Notes under the pieces: generated by a model | Told to the model about the DNA's origin: nothing | Databases searched by the model: none | What the model saw: only the letters and a program-made list of their open reading frames with translations | NCBI RefSeq assembly: GCF_001547895.1 | Contig: NZ_AP014627.1 | Span: 3,041,501-3,105,500, forward strand | Length of the DNA stretch: 64,000 nt | From: Pseudomonas sp. Os17 | GTDB taxonomy: Bacteria > Pseudomonadota > Gammaproteobacteria > Pseudomonadales > Pseudomonadaceae | Reading direction: 5' to 3' | Position numbers and translations under genes: made by a program | Shown here: positions 1-9,067 of the stretch, one piece after another | Layout of the letters: each line of letters begins with the position of its first letter | Numbering within the stretch: position 1 is the stretch's first letter

Positions 1-187
1 CCAGGCGCTGCAGCCAGTGCGCCAGCAATTGCGGCGCCTGCACCCAGTCGCTGCCGGACAGGGGATGGCGCTGCGGCCAGGGCGTGTGGCTGAGCATCGG
101 CGGCGCGAGGATGACCCAGGCGAGGTCGCGGACTTCAGGTTGACGCAACTGGCGTGGAAGGCTGAGCAGATCCGGGAACAGGAGCAT
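1..187 (-). CDS. DUF1853 family protein, N-terminal part only
   Basis: The reverse strand opens with ATG at 187 and stays open to the window edge, giving the first 62 residues. The translation starts MLLFPDLLSLPRQLRQP and continues with VRDLAWVILAPPML, which resembles the N-terminus of DUF1853 proteins. The family has no established function that I can name. The gene is divergent from nadK; in Pseudomonas this protein commonly sits back-to-back with nadK, which supports the call. The gap of about 160 bases to nadK must hold both promoters. The C-terminal part lies outside the window. Confidence 0.7.
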   Translation of the reverse strand, partial: MLLFPDLLSLPRQLRQPEVRDLAWVILAPPMLSHTPWPQRHPLSGSDWVQAPQLLAHWLQRL

Positions 188-349
188 GCTGCGAGCATAG
201 ACGCAAACCCTTGCGCTTCGCGATAAATGCGTGTCGCTCGGTGCTCTCGCCGCGGTTCCTAAGCCCGCGTGGCTGAAAGGATTTTGTCTAACGCCGGGTT
301 TCGCCCATAATCCTCCGTTTCGCCCGTACCCGAACCCCGCAGGAGCCCC

Positions 350-1240
350 ATGGAGCAATTTCGCAATATCGGCATTATCGGTCGCCTGGGCAGCTCCCAG
401 GTGCTGGACACAGTTCGCCGACTGAAGAAGTTTCTGCTGGCACGCCACCTGCACGTGATCCTCGAAGACACCATCGCCGAAGTGCTGCCGGGCCACGGCC
501 TGCAGACCTCCTCGCGCAAGCTGTTGGGCGAGGTCTGCGACATGGTCATCGTGGTCGGCGGCGACGGCAGCCTGCTGGGCGCCGCCCGGGCCCTGGCGCG
601 GCACAATATCCCGGTGCTGGGGATCAACCGTGGCAGCCTGGGGTTTCTCACCGACATCCGCCCCGATGAGCTGGAGGTCAAGGTCGCCGAAGTGCTGGAC
701 GGCCATTACCTGGTGGAAAACCGCTTCCTGCTGCAGGCCGAAGTCCGCCGTCACGCCGAGGCCATTGGCCAGGGCGATGCGCTGAACGACGTGGTGCTGC
801 ACCCGGGCAAGTCGACGCGGATGATCGAGTTCGAAATCTACATCGACGGCCAGTTCGTCTGCAGTCAGAAGGCTGACGGCCTGATCGTCGCCACGCCCAC
901 CGGCTCCACGGCCTATGCGCTGTCCGCCGGCGGCCCGATCATGCATCCCAAGCTGGATGCCATTGTGATTGTGCCGATGTACCCCCATACCTTGTCCGGA
1001 AGGCCGATTGTGGTCGACGGCAACAGTGAGCTGAAAATCGTCGTGTCCAAAGATATGCAGATCTATCCGCAAGTCTCCTGTGACGGGCAGAACCATTTCA
1101 CCTGCGCACCGGGCGACACCATCACGGTCAGCAAGAAGGCGCAGAAACTGCGCCTGATTCACCCGCTGGACCACAACTACTACGAGGTCTGCCGGACCAA
1201 GCTTGGCTGGGGCAGCCGACTGGGCGGTGGAGGCGACTGA
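350..1240 (+). CDS. nadK: NAD kinase
   Basis: Cytoplasmic ATP-dependent NAD kinase, making NADP+ from NAD+. The 296-aa length is normal for the bacterial family. The diagnostic GGDGS phosphate-binding motif is at residues 70–74, and the NAD-site signature LNDVVLHPG plus the PTGSTAY loop follow. The ATG at 350 has a good AGGAG ribosome-binding site about 5 bases upstream. Its stop overlaps the ATG of the next gene (TGATG), so nadK and the phosphatase are translationally coupled. This is the first gene of a plus-strand run to pepN. Confidence 0.97.
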   Translation: MEQFRNIGIIGRLGSSQVLDTVRRLKKFLLARHLHVILEDTIAEVLPGHGLQTSSRKLLGEVCDMVIVVGGDGSLLGAARALARHNIPVLGINRGSLGFLTDIRPDELEVKVAEVLDGHYLVENRFLLQAEVRRHAEAIGQGDALNDVVLHPGKSTRMIEFEIYIDGQFVCSQKADGLIVATPTGSTAYALSAGGPIMHPKLDAIVIVPMYPHTLSGRPIVVDGNSELKIVVSKDMQIYPQVSCDGQNHFTCAPGDTITVSKKAQKLRLIHPLDHNYYEVCRTKLGWGSRLGGGGD

Positions 1241-2211
1241 TGCTCGATCCCGCGCGTAGCTACGACCTGATCGGTGACGTGCACGGTTGCGCCCTGACCC
1301 TGGAGCACTTGCTGGATCGGCTCGGGTACCACAAGCAGGGCGGCGTCTGGCGGCATCCGTCGCGCATGGCGGTGTTCCTCGGTGACATCATCGACCGCGG
1401 CCCGCGAATCCGTGAATCCCTGCATATCGTCCACGACATGGTCGAAGCCGGTCAGGCGCTGTGCATCATGGGCAACCATGAGTTCAACGCCCTGGGCTGG
1501 AGCACTCCGGCGGCGGCCGGCAGTGGCAAGCAGTTCGTGCGTGAACACACGCCGCGCCATGCCCGGCTGATCCACGAGACCCTGACCCAGTTCGAGCACC
1601 ACCCGGGCGACTGGCACGACTTCCTCGAGTGGTTCTATGAACTGCCGCTGTTCGTCGACGCCGGGCGCTTTCGCGTGGTGCACGCCTGCTGGGATGCGGG
1701 CCTGATCGCCCCGCTGCGCCAGCAGTACCCCAACGGCTGCATCGACCGCGAGTTCCTCCAGGCCTCGGCGCTGCCCGACAGTTTTGCCAGCACCGCCTTC
1801 GATCGCCTGCTGCGCGGCACCGACATGCGCCTGCCCCACGGCCTGACCATGACCAGCGGCGACGGCCTGACCCGGGCGTTCTTCCGCACCAAATTCTGGG
1901 AAGACGACCCGCAGACCTACGGCGACATCGTCTTTCAGCCCGATGCCTTGCCCGATCCGGTGGCGCGCACGCCGTTGTCCCCGGCCGAGAAAAACAGCCT
2001 GCTGCGCTACGGCCCTGACGAACCGATGCTGTTTGTCGGCCACTACTGGCGCAGCGGCAAGCCGGCGCCGATCCGTCCCAACCTGGCGTGCCTGGACTAC
2101 AGCGCCGTGCTCTACGGCAAGCTTGCCGCCTATCGCCTGGACCAGGAAACCCGCCTGGATCCGAATAAATTTGTCTGGGTCGACGTCGAGCGGCCCGAGG
2201 TGTTGCGATGA
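1240..2211 (+). CDS. metallophosphoesterase (ApaH/PrpE-like)
   Basis: Calcineurin-type phosphoesterase of 323 aa. The metal-binding signatures are in order near the N-terminus: GDVHG at residues 12–16, GDIIDRG at 48–54 and GNHE at 78–81, with further histidines downstream (VVHACWD, GHYWR). This is the set expected for Ser/Thr phosphatase or bis(5'-nucleosyl)-tetraphosphatase enzymes. The true substrate cannot be read from sequence. The gene overlaps nadK by the TGATG junction and overlaps the rhomboid gene by 4 bases, indicating an operon. No signal peptide is visible, so it should be cytoplasmic. Confidence 0.88.
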   Translation: MLDPARSYDLIGDVHGCALTLEHLLDRLGYHKQGGVWRHPSRMAVFLGDIIDRGPRIRESLHIVHDMVEAGQALCIMGNHEFNALGWSTPAAAGSGKQFVREHTPRHARLIHETLTQFEHHPGDWHDFLEWFYELPLFVDAGRFRVVHACWDAGLIAPLRQQYPNGCIDREFLQASALPDSFASTAFDRLLRGTDMRLPHGLTMTSGDGLTRAFFRTKFWEDDPQTYGDIVFQPDALPDPVARTPLSPAEKNSLLRYGPDEPMLFVGHYWRSGKPAPIRPNLACLDYSAVLYGKLAAYRLDQETRLDPNKFVWVDVERPEVLR

Positions 2212-3077
2212 GCGCAGTAGCGGTTTTGCGTCTGCCACTGGCCACCGACCTGAGTGGCTTCGTCAAGCTGCTGCAGCGCATGCAGGTGCCCCACCGGGTC
2301 AGTGAAGAGGCCGGCGAGCAAGTGCTCTGGGTGCCCGAATCCATCAGTGAGGATGTGCGGGGCCTGTACCAGCGCTTTCCCCAGGGCGATCCCGAGCAGC
2401 AACTGGACATCCCGCAGGCGGCCTCGCCGGCGCGGGTTGGCCTGGTGCAGCAGTTGCGCCGCAGCCCGGTCACCGCGCTGATCCTGCTGCTGAGCCTGGC
2501 GGTGTGCGGCATCACCTTGCTCGGTGACAACCTGCAGACCCTCGGCTGGTTCACCTTCCTCGAGTTTCGCGTGGTGGGCGACTACATCCAGTTCAGCTCC
2601 CTGGCCGACAGCCTGGCGGCGGGGCAGTGGTGGCGCCTGGTGACGCCGATGCTGATTCACTTCGGCATCCTGCACATCGCCATGAACGGCATGTGGTACT
2701 GGGAACTGGGGCGGCGCATCGAACTGCGCCAGGGCAGCATCAACCTGCTGGGGCTGACCCTGCTGTTCAGCCTGGTTTCCAACTTCGCGCAATACTATTT
2801 CAGCGGCCCAACCCTGTTCGGTGGCCTGTCCGGGGTGCTCTACGGCCTGCTCGGGCATTGCTGGATCTATCAATTACTGTCCCCCAACCCCATCTACCGC
2901 CTGCCCCGGGGCGTGCTGGTGATGATGCTGGTGTGGCTGCTGCTGTGCCTGTCCGGGCTGGTGTCGATGATCGGCTTCGGCGAAATCGCCAACGCCGCCC
3001 ATGTCGGCGGGCTGCTCATCGGTTGCCTCACCGGCTTGTTGGGTGGCCTCTACAGCCGCCATAAACTGGCCCTTTAA
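2208..3077 (+). CDS. rhomboid family intramembrane serine protease
   Basis: GlpG-like rhomboid of 289 aa. A soluble N-terminal region (about residues 1–80, resembling the NRho domain) precedes six hydrophobic segments. The catalytic serine motif GLSGVLYGL places the nucleophile at S208, and the catalytic histidine is H265 in AHVGG. The HFGILHIAMNGMWYW segment matches the conserved histidine/asparagine helix of active rhomboids. It should cleave transmembrane segments in the inner membrane, but its substrates are unknown. It starts inside the end of the phosphoesterase gene (ATGA overlap). Confidence 0.92.
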   Translation: MSAVAVLRLPLATDLSGFVKLLQRMQVPHRVSEEAGEQVLWVPESISEDVRGLYQRFPQGDPEQQLDIPQAASPARVGLVQQLRRSPVTALILLLSLAVCGITLLGDNLQTLGWFTFLEFRVVGDYIQFSSLADSLAAGQWWRLVTPMLIHFGILHIAMNGMWYWELGRRIELRQGSINLLGLTLLFSLVSNFAQYYFSGPTLFGGLSGVLYGLLGHCWIYQLLSPNPIYRLPRGVLVMMLVWLLLCLSGLVSMIGFGEIANAAHVGGLLIGCLTGLLGGLYSRHKLAL

Positions 3078-3092
3078 ACGCTGGAGTCGTGT

Positions 3093-3353
3093 ATGTCGTC
3101 CTTTGTCGAAATGATCGAAAACATCACCCCCGAGATCTACCAGAGCCTGAAGCTGGCGGTAGAGATCGGCAAATGGGCCGATGGCCGCAAGCTCACCGCC
3201 GAGCAGCGTGAACTGTCCCTGCAGGCCATGATCGCCTGGGAGATGCAGAACCTGCCCGAGGAACAGCGCACCGGCTACATGGGTCCGCAGGAATGCGCCT
3301 CGAAGTCGGCACCGGTGCCGAACATCCTGTTCAAGTCGGATGCCATCCATTGA
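3093..3353 (+). CDS. YeaC-like DUF1315 family protein
   Basis: Small soluble protein of 86 aa beginning MSSFVEMIENITPEIYQSLK, recognisable as the DUF1315/YeaC family by its helical, charged sequence and MQNLPEEQRTGYMG segment. No function is established. The ATG has a GGAG element (TGGAGTCGTGT) upstream and lies 15 bases after the rhomboid stop. Its own stop TGA overlaps the probable TTG start of the next gene. The same neighbour order is usual in Pseudomonas. Confidence 0.85.
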   Translation: MSSFVEMIENITPEIYQSLKLAVEIGKWADGRKLTAEQRELSLQAMIAWEMQNLPEEQRTGYMGPQECASKSAPVPNILFKSDAIH

Positions 3354-4180
3354 TCGAGATTGGCCGCGGTTCCATCAGCAAAATGTCGGCACGCCTGGAC
3401 GGGTCGAATGTTCAGTACGCCTTTCGCCTGGGTGACAGCGAGGTGCCGGTCAACCCCCTGATCGGCACTCAGGTGCGCCTGGAGTACCTGGGGGCGATCC
3501 ATTGCACCCATTGCGGACGCAAGACCAAGACCAGCTTCAGCCAGGGCTATTGCTACCCCTGCATGACCAAGCTGGCCCAGTGCGATGTGTGCATCATGAG
3601 CCCCGAACGCTGCCACTACGACGCCGGCACCTGCCGCGAGCCGTCCTGGGGCGAGCAGTTCTGCATGACCGATCACGTGGTCTACCTGGCCAACTCCTCG
3701 GGGATCAAGGTCGGCATCACCCGCGCCACCCAGTTGCCGACCCGCTGGCTCGACCAGGGCGCCAGCCAGGCGCTGCCGATCATGCGCGTGGCGACCCGCC
3801 AGCAATCGGGCTTCGTCGAGGACCTGTTCCGTTCCCAGGTGGCCGACAAGACCAACTGGCGCGCGCTGCTCAAGGGCGATGCCCAGGCCGTGGACCTGGT
3901 GGCGGTACGCGACCAGCTGTTCGCATCCTGCGCCGAGGGCCTGCTGGCGCTGCAACAGCGTTTCGGCCTGCAGGCGATCCAGCCGGTGAGTGACATCGAA
4001 CCCCTGGAAATCCGTTACCCGGTCGAGCAGTACCCGAGCAAGATCGTCAGTTTCAACCTGGACAAGAATCCGATCGCCGAAGGCACGCTGCTGGGCATCA
4101 AGGGCCAGTACCTGATCTTTGATACCGGCGTGATCAACATTCGCAAATACACGGCCTATCAGCTCGCCGTGCATCAGTAG
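3350..4180 (+). CDS. DUF2797 family protein with zinc-ribbon cysteines
   Basis: A 276-aa protein if it starts at the TTG at 3350, which overlaps the YeaC stop and gives the N-terminus MIEIGRGSISKM. The in-frame ATG at 3383 is the alternative, and an upstream ATG at 3293 would lie inside yeaC. Residues 45–90 contain paired cysteines (CTHC, CYPC, CDVC and further Cys) expected to bind zinc. A segment reading VYLANSSGIKVGITRATQLPTRW resembles the core of GIY-YIG-like folds. Function is unknown. The gene is followed after 12 bases by pepN. Confidence 0.82.
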   Translation: MIEIGRGSISKMSARLDGSNVQYAFRLGDSEVPVNPLIGTQVRLEYLGAIHCTHCGRKTKTSFSQGYCYPCMTKLAQCDVCIMSPERCHYDAGTCREPSWGEQFCMTDHVVYLANSSGIKVGITRATQLPTRWLDQGASQALPIMRVATRQQSGFVEDLFRSQVADKTNWRALLKGDAQAVDLVAVRDQLFASCAEGLLALQQRFGLQAIQPVSDIEPLEIRYPVEQYPSKIVSFNLDKNPIAEGTLLGIKGQYLIFDTGVINIRKYTAYQLAVHQ

Positions 4181-4192
4181 AAGGAATTCGCC

Positions 4193-6850
4193 ATGCGCAC
4201 CGAACAACCGAAGATGATTTACCTGAAGGACTATCAGGCCCCCGAGTACCTGATCGACGAGACCCACCTGACCTTCGAGTTGTTCGAGGACCACAGCCTG
4301 GTCCATGCGCAGCTGGTGATGCGTCGCAACCCCGCACGCGGCGCTGGCCTGCCACCGCTGGTGCTGGACGGCCAGCAGCTGGAGCTGCTGTCGGTGAGCC
4401 TGTCCGACCAGTTGCTGAGCGCCAGCGACTACCAGCTCGATGACAGCCACCTGACCCTGCACCCGACCAGCGCCAGCTTCACCCTGGACACCAGCGTGAA
4501 GATCCACCCGGAAAGCAACACCGCCCTGGAAGGCCTGTACAAGTCCAGCGGCATGTTCTGCACCCAGTGCGAGGCCGAGGGCTTTCGCAAGATCACCTAT
4601 TACCTCGATCGCCCGGATGTGATGAGCAAGTTCACCACCACCGTGGTGGCCGAGCAGCACCGCTACCCGGTATTGCTCTCCAACGGCAACCCGATCGCCA
4701 GCGGTCCTGGTGAAGACGGCCGGCACTGGGCGACCTGGGAAGACCCGTTCATGAAGCCGGCCTACCTGTTCGCCCTGGTGGCCGGCGACCTGTGGTGCGT
4801 GGAAGACAGCTTCCGCACCCAGAGCGGGCGCGACGTGGCGCTGCGCATCTATGTCGAGCCGGAAAACATCGACAAGTGCCAGCACGCGATGAACAGCCTG
4901 AAGAAGTCCATGCGCTGGGACGAAGAAACCTACGGTCGCGAATACGACCTGGACATCTTCATGATCGTTGCGGTCAACGACTTCAACATGGGTGCCATGG
5001 AAAACAAGGGCCTGAACATCTTCAACTCCAGCGCCGTGCTGGCCCGCGCCGAAACCGCCACCGATGCCGCGCACCAGCGGGTCGAGGCGATCGTTGCCCA
5101 CGAATACTTCCACAACTGGTCGGGCAACCGCGTGACCTGCCGCGACTGGTTCCAGCTGTCGCTCAAGGAAGGCTTCACCGTGTTCCGCGATGCCGGTTTC
5201 TCCGCCGACATGAACTCGCGCACCGTCAAGCGCATCCAGGACGTGGCCTACCTGCGTACCCACCAGTTCGCCGAAGACGCCGGCCCCATGGCCCATGCCG
5301 TGCGCCCGGAAAGCTTTATCGAGATTTCCAACTTCTACACCCTGACCGTGTACGAAAAGGGTTCGGAAGTAGTGGGCATGATCCACACTTTGCTCGGCGC
5401 CGAAGGCTTCCGTAAGGGCAGCGACCTGTACTTCGAGCGTCATGATGGCCAGGCGGTGACCTGCGACGACTTCGTCAAGGCCATGGAAGACGCCAACGGC
5501 GTCGACCTGAGCCAGTTCAAGCGCTGGTACAGCCAGGCCGGTACGCCACGGCTGGCGGTCAGCGAGGCCTACGACGCGGCGGCGAAAACCTACAGCCTGA
5601 CCTTCCGCCAGAGCTGCCCGCAGACCCCGGACAAGGTAGAAAAGCTGCCGTTCGTGATCCCGGTGGAGCTGGGCCTGCTGGATTCCAAAGGGGCGGGCAT
5701 GGCCTTGCGCCTGTCCGGCGAAAGCGCGGCCCAGGGCACGTCCCGGGTGATTTCGGTGACCGAGGCCGAGCAGACCTTCACCTTCGTCGACATCACCGAA
5801 CAGCCGCTGCCTTCGCTGCTGCGCGGCTTCTCGGCGCCAGTGAAGCTGAGCTTCCCCTACAGCCGCGACCAGTTGATGTTCCTCATGCAGCACGACAGCG
5901 ACGGCTTCAACCGTTGGGACGCCGGCCAGCAGTTGGCCGTGCAAGTGCTGCAAGAACTGATTGCCCAGCATCAGCAGGGTCAGGCGCTGGTGATGGACGA
6001 ACGTCTGGTGACCGCCCTGGGCACCGTGCTGGCGGATGGCAGCCTGGACCAGGCCATGGTCGCGGAAATGCTGTCCCTGCCGGGCGAGGCCTACCTCACC
6101 GAAATCAGCGAAGTGGCGGATGTCGAGGCGATCCATGCGGCGCGCGAGTTTGCTCGCCAGCAACTGGCTGACAGCCTGTTCGATGCGCTGTGGAAGCGTT
6201 ATCAGGCCAACCGGGCAGTGTCCAAGGCCACGGCCTACGTGGCCGAGTCCGAGCATTTCGCCCGTCGCGCGCTGCAGAACATTGCCCTGTCGTACCTGAT
6301 GCTCACCCACAAGCCCGAAGTGCTGGCGGCGGCCATCGAACAGTTCGACAGCGCCGACAACATGACCGAGCGCCTGACCGCCCTGGCGGTGCTGGTCAAC
6401 TCGCCATTCGAGGCCGAGAAGGCCAAGGCCCTGGCAGTGTTTGCCGAGCACTTCAAGGACAACGCCCTGGTCATGGACCAGTGGTTCAGCGTGCAGGCCG
6501 GCAGCCCGTTGCCGGGCGGCCTGGAGCGGGTCAAGGCGCTGATGCAGCACCCGGCGTTCAATCTCAAGAACCCGAACAAGGTGCGGGCGTTGGTGGGGGC
6601 CTTTGCCGGGCAGAACCTGATCAACTTCCACGCGGCCGACGGTTCCGGCTATCGCTTCCTCGCGGATCTGGTGATCCAGCTCAACGGCTTCAACCCGCAG
6701 ATCGCCTCGCGGCAACTGGCGCCGCTGACCCGCTGGCGCAAGTACGACAGCGCCCGCCAGGCGCTGATGAAAGGCGAACTGGAGCGCATCCGCGCCTCCG
6801 GCGAGCTGTCCAGCGACGTGTTCGAAGTGGTCAGCAAAAGCCTCGCCTGA
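4193..6850 (+). CDS. pepN: aminopeptidase N (M1 family)
   Basis: Zinc metallopeptidase of 885 aa, the normal length for proteobacterial PepN, which removes N-terminal residues in the final stage of cytoplasmic protein breakdown. The exopeptidase motif GAMEN is at 267–271. The zinc motif HEYFH is at 303–307, with the third ligand in LKEGFT about 20 residues later. Domain order is the standard N-terminal β-domain, thermolysin-like catalytic domain, then a C-terminal helical domain ending SDVFEVVSKSLA. The ATG has AAGGA upstream. A strong inverted repeat follows the stop. Confidence 0.97.
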   Translation: MRTEQPKMIYLKDYQAPEYLIDETHLTFELFEDHSLVHAQLVMRRNPARGAGLPPLVLDGQQLELLSVSLSDQLLSASDYQLDDSHLTLHPTSASFTLDTSVKIHPESNTALEGLYKSSGMFCTQCEAEGFRKITYYLDRPDVMSKFTTTVVAEQHRYPVLLSNGNPIASGPGEDGRHWATWEDPFMKPAYLFALVAGDLWCVEDSFRTQSGRDVALRIYVEPENIDKCQHAMNSLKKSMRWDEETYGREYDLDIFMIVAVNDFNMGAMENKGLNIFNSSAVLARAETATDAAHQRVEAIVAHEYFHNWSGNRVTCRDWFQLSLKEGFTVFRDAGFSADMNSRTVKRIQDVAYLRTHQFAEDAGPMAHAVRPESFIEISNFYTLTVYEKGSEVVGMIHTLLGAEGFRKGSDLYFERHDGQAVTCDDFVKAMEDANGVDLSQFKRWYSQAGTPRLAVSEAYDAAAKTYSLTFRQSCPQTPDKVEKLPFVIPVELGLLDSKGAGMALRLSGESAAQGTSRVISVTEAEQTFTFVDITEQPLPSLLRGFSAPVKLSFPYSRDQLMFLMQHDSDGFNRWDAGQQLAVQVLQELIAQHQQGQALVMDERLVTALGTVLADGSLDQAMVAEMLSLPGEAYLTEISEVADVEAIHAAREFARQQLADSLFDALWKRYQANRAVSKATAYVAESEHFARRALQNIALSYLMLTHKPEVLAAAIEQFDSADNMTERLTALAVLVNSPFEAEKAKALAVFAEHFKDNALVMDQWFSVQAGSPLPGGLERVKALMQHPAFNLKNPNKVRALVGAFAGQNLINFHAADGSGYRFLADLVIQLNGFNPQIASRQLAPLTRWRKYDSARQALMKGELERIRASGELSSDVFEVVSKSLA

Positions 6851-6856
6851 CGGCGG

Positions 6857-6880
6857 CAGCGGCTACACCTGTAGCCGCTG
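6857..6880. terminator. perfect inverted repeat just after pepN
   Basis: An 11-bp perfect inverted repeat, CAGCGGCTACA and TGTAGCCGCTG, is separated by only two bases and starts 7 bases after the pepN stop. It lacks a T-run, so it may act as an RNA 3'-end stabiliser or weak terminator rather than a classical one. It is formed by two GTAGCCGCTG repeat ends lying head to head. Confidence 0.5.
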
Positions 6881-7018
6881 CTGAGCCTGCGAAGCTGCGC
6901 AAAGGTCCGCAGGACCTTGCTTGGCGATCGCTGTCACACCTCTGTCGGTCTTGAGATCGATGCGTCCCTGCGACGCAGAGCCGTCCAGACCGTTCGCAAC
7001 CTGCGGCAGCGGCTACAG
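6871..7018. repeat. intergenic GTAGCCGCTG-type repeat element
   Basis: A copy of an intergenic element whose ends are the inverted sequences GTAGCCGCTG and CAGCGGCTAC. Internal blocks resemble CTGCGCAAAGGTCCGCAGGA and CGTTCGCAACCTGCGGCAG. Related copies lie at about 23816, 32593, 51678 and 53991. The right end supplies the stop codon of the minus-strand SulP gene. Confidence 0.75.
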
Positions 7019-8644
7019 GGGGGGCAGCGCGCTACTCAAGTCGCGGTGATAGTTCTGCGCGCCAATGGCGTGCAGGATGCCCACTCGCTCAAGCTTGGCA
7101 TGCACCTTCAGGTTGGCTTCGCACAGTTTCACCACGATCCCGCGCTTGTGCAGCTGACCTATCACTTCCTCCAGGGTCTGCAGCCCGGTGATATCCATGA
7201 ACGGCACATGCTTGAGGCGGATGATCAGCAGCCTGGGATCGCTGTGGGTCTGGGCCAGGGCCCGTTCAAAGGTTTCGGCAGCGCCAAAGAACAGGGGGCC
7301 TTCGATGGTATAGATCAGCACCCCGGCAGGCAGGTGCCCGCGTCCTTTGCCGCGCAATTCGTTCTCCAGATCCTCTCCCACGACCTGCTGCACCTCCACC
7401 GAGGAGGCCATGCGCCGCAGGAAATGCAGCATCGCCAGGATCACCCCGATATTCACCGCGATCACCAGGTCGCTGAACACCGTGAGCACAAAGGTGCACA
7501 GCAGGATCGCCACGTCCGCTCGCGGCGCGCGCTGCAGCATGCGCTTGAAGTGGTGCAGTTCGCTCATGTTGTAGGCCACCACGAACAGGATCGCGGCCAG
7601 GGCGCACAGCGGGATATTGGCCGCCAGCGGGGCGAGAAACAGGATGATCAGCGTCAGCACCCCGGCATGGACGATGCCGGCCAGGGGGCTGGTGGCGCCG
7701 TTGCGGATGTTGGTGGCGGTGCGGGCGATGGCACCGGTGGCAGCAAAACCGCCAAACAGCGGCGTGGCCAGGTTGGCAATGCCCTGGCCGATCAGTTCCT
7801 GGTTGGAATCGTGCCGGGTGCCGGCCATGCCGTCGGCCACCACCGCCGACAGCAGCGACTCGATGGCCCCGAGCATGGCGATGGCGAAGGCCGGGCCAAT
7901 CAGGTCCAGCACCCGCGGCAGGCTGATCTGTGGCAGTTGCAGGCTCGGCAAACCCTGGGGAATGCCGCCAAAGGCGCTGCCGATGGTGGCCACGCCGTCG
8001 AACTGGAACAGCGACTGCAGGGCGGTGGCCAGGGTCATGGCCACAAGCGGCGCGGGCAGGCGCTTGAGCCCGGGGATCTTCGGTACCCACAGCAACAGTC
8101 CGAGGCTGAGCAGGGCCAGCAGGGTGGTGGCCGGGTGCAGCCCGGGCAGGGACTGCAACAGGTGCCAGAGCTTTTGGTGAAAATGCTCGCCCTGGGCCGC
8201 GGGCAAGCCGAAGAAGTCCTTCCACTGGCTGACCCAGATGATCACCCCGATGCCGGCGGTGAAACCGAGAATCACCGGGTCGGGGATGAATTTGATCAGG
8301 GCGCCGAGGCGGCTGATGCCCAGCAGGAACAGGATGATGCCGGCCATCATGGTTGCCAGTTGCAGGCCGTCGACCCCGTACTGGGCGGTGACCCCGGCGA
8401 GAATCACGATAAAGGCCCCGGTGGGACCGGCGATCTGCAAGCGGCTGCCACCGAACAGCGACACCAGCAGGCCGCCGACGATGGCGGTGTAGATCCCCTG
8501 TTCGGGCTTGACCCCGGAGGCGATGGCGAAGGCCATGGCCAGGGGCAGGGCCACCACGCCGACAATCACCCCGGACACCAGGTTGCGGGCCCAGTGGGCG
8601 CGGCCCAGCAGCCCGGCTTTCCACGCCTCGCGTATGGCAATCAT
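7013..8644 (-). CDS. SulP family anion transporter with STAS domain
   Basis: Inner-membrane transporter of 543 aa from the ATG at 8644, preceded by AGGAG at good spacing; a longer frame to 8719 has no ribosome-binding site. About eleven to twelve hydrophobic segments fill residues 20–410. The SLC26/SulP signature region (LPLAMAFAIASGVKPEQGIYTAIVGG) lies near the N-terminus. A C-terminal STAS domain covers about 430–540 (ADVAILL before it, then IRLKHVPFMDITGLQTLEE). Members carry sulfate, bicarbonate or dicarboxylates, and the substrate cannot be told here. The stop codon lies inside an intergenic repeat. Confidence 0.9.
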   Translation of the reverse strand: MIAIREAWKAGLLGRAHWARNLVSGVIVGVVALPLAMAFAIASGVKPEQGIYTAIVGGLLVSLFGGSRLQIAGPTGAFIVILAGVTAQYGVDGLQLATMMAGIILFLLGISRLGALIKFIPDPVILGFTAGIGVIIWVSQWKDFFGLPAAQGEHFHQKLWHLLQSLPGLHPATTLLALLSLGLLLWVPKIPGLKRLPAPLVAMTLATALQSLFQFDGVATIGSAFGGIPQGLPSLQLPQISLPRVLDLIGPAFAIAMLGAIESLLSAVVADGMAGTRHDSNQELIGQGIANLATPLFGGFAATGAIARTATNIRNGATSPLAGIVHAGVLTLIILFLAPLAANIPLCALAAILFVVAYNMSELHHFKRMLQRAPRADVAILLCTFVLTVFSDLVIAVNIGVILAMLHFLRRMASSVEVQQVVGEDLENELRGKGRGHLPAGVLIYTIEGPLFFGAAETFERALAQTHSDPRLLIIRLKHVPFMDITGLQTLEEVIGQLHKRGIVVKLCEANLKVHAKLERVGILHAIGAQNYHRDLSSALPPL

Positions 8645-9067
8645 GCTGCACTCCTCAAGCTCGTCCGGCTGGCGCCCCATGCCGCTCATCATAGTCAACG
8701 GCGGGTGCGGGGGATGCATGCGCTGGATCAGTCTTTGGTCGAGTGACGGCAGGCCCGGGCCAAGCCGTCAGTCGCAGCAGCGAAAGCTTCGTCGCGGTCC
8801 GTGGCCTCGATCCGTGGCACCCAGCGGCATCGATCAGCCCAGCGAATGCCCGAGTATTCAGGGGCCTGACCAGGCGCGTTGATTAACAAAAGATAACGTG
8901 GCGTTGATTGTCAGACCTTTCCAAAGCCCGATAGGATAGCTCGCAGCCAAAGGGGCTCTAGATTGCAGGTTTCAGGACGATCGTCAGGGTCGATCCAGGC
9001 CAGGCAAACCCCGGAAGGCGCCCTGAGAGGTCAAGTGACCTGACAATAATAAATGGGGGAATGGTCT
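8645..9067. other. intergenic region between divergent sulP and the YCF48/RND operon
   Basis: About 420 bases without a supported gene. It must carry the divergent promoters, but I could not settle a convincing –35/–10 pair. The only clear structure is the inverted repeat AGGTCA–AG–TGACCT at 9028–9041, 26 bases before the downstream ATG. Confidence 0.5.
9028..9041. promoter_or_regulatory. inverted repeat in the leader of the YCF48/RND operon
   Basis: Perfect palindromic half-sites AGGTCA and TGACCT are separated by two bases and followed by an AT-rich stretch and the GGGGGA ribosome-binding site of the next gene. It could be an operator or a small RNA hairpin. No regulator can be assigned. 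Confidence 0.35.

Noticed and set aside
3293..3350. Upstream ATG as the DUF2797 start
   Set aside because: It would embed 19 extra residues inside the yeaC frame; the TTG at 3350 or ATG at 3383 better fits the family N-terminus.
3275..6715. Very long open frame (over 1100 codons) antisense to pepN and DUF2797
   Set aside because: GC-rich codon bias leaves the opposite frame open. The translation is His/Gln/Val-rich, with no domain, and pepN is certain.
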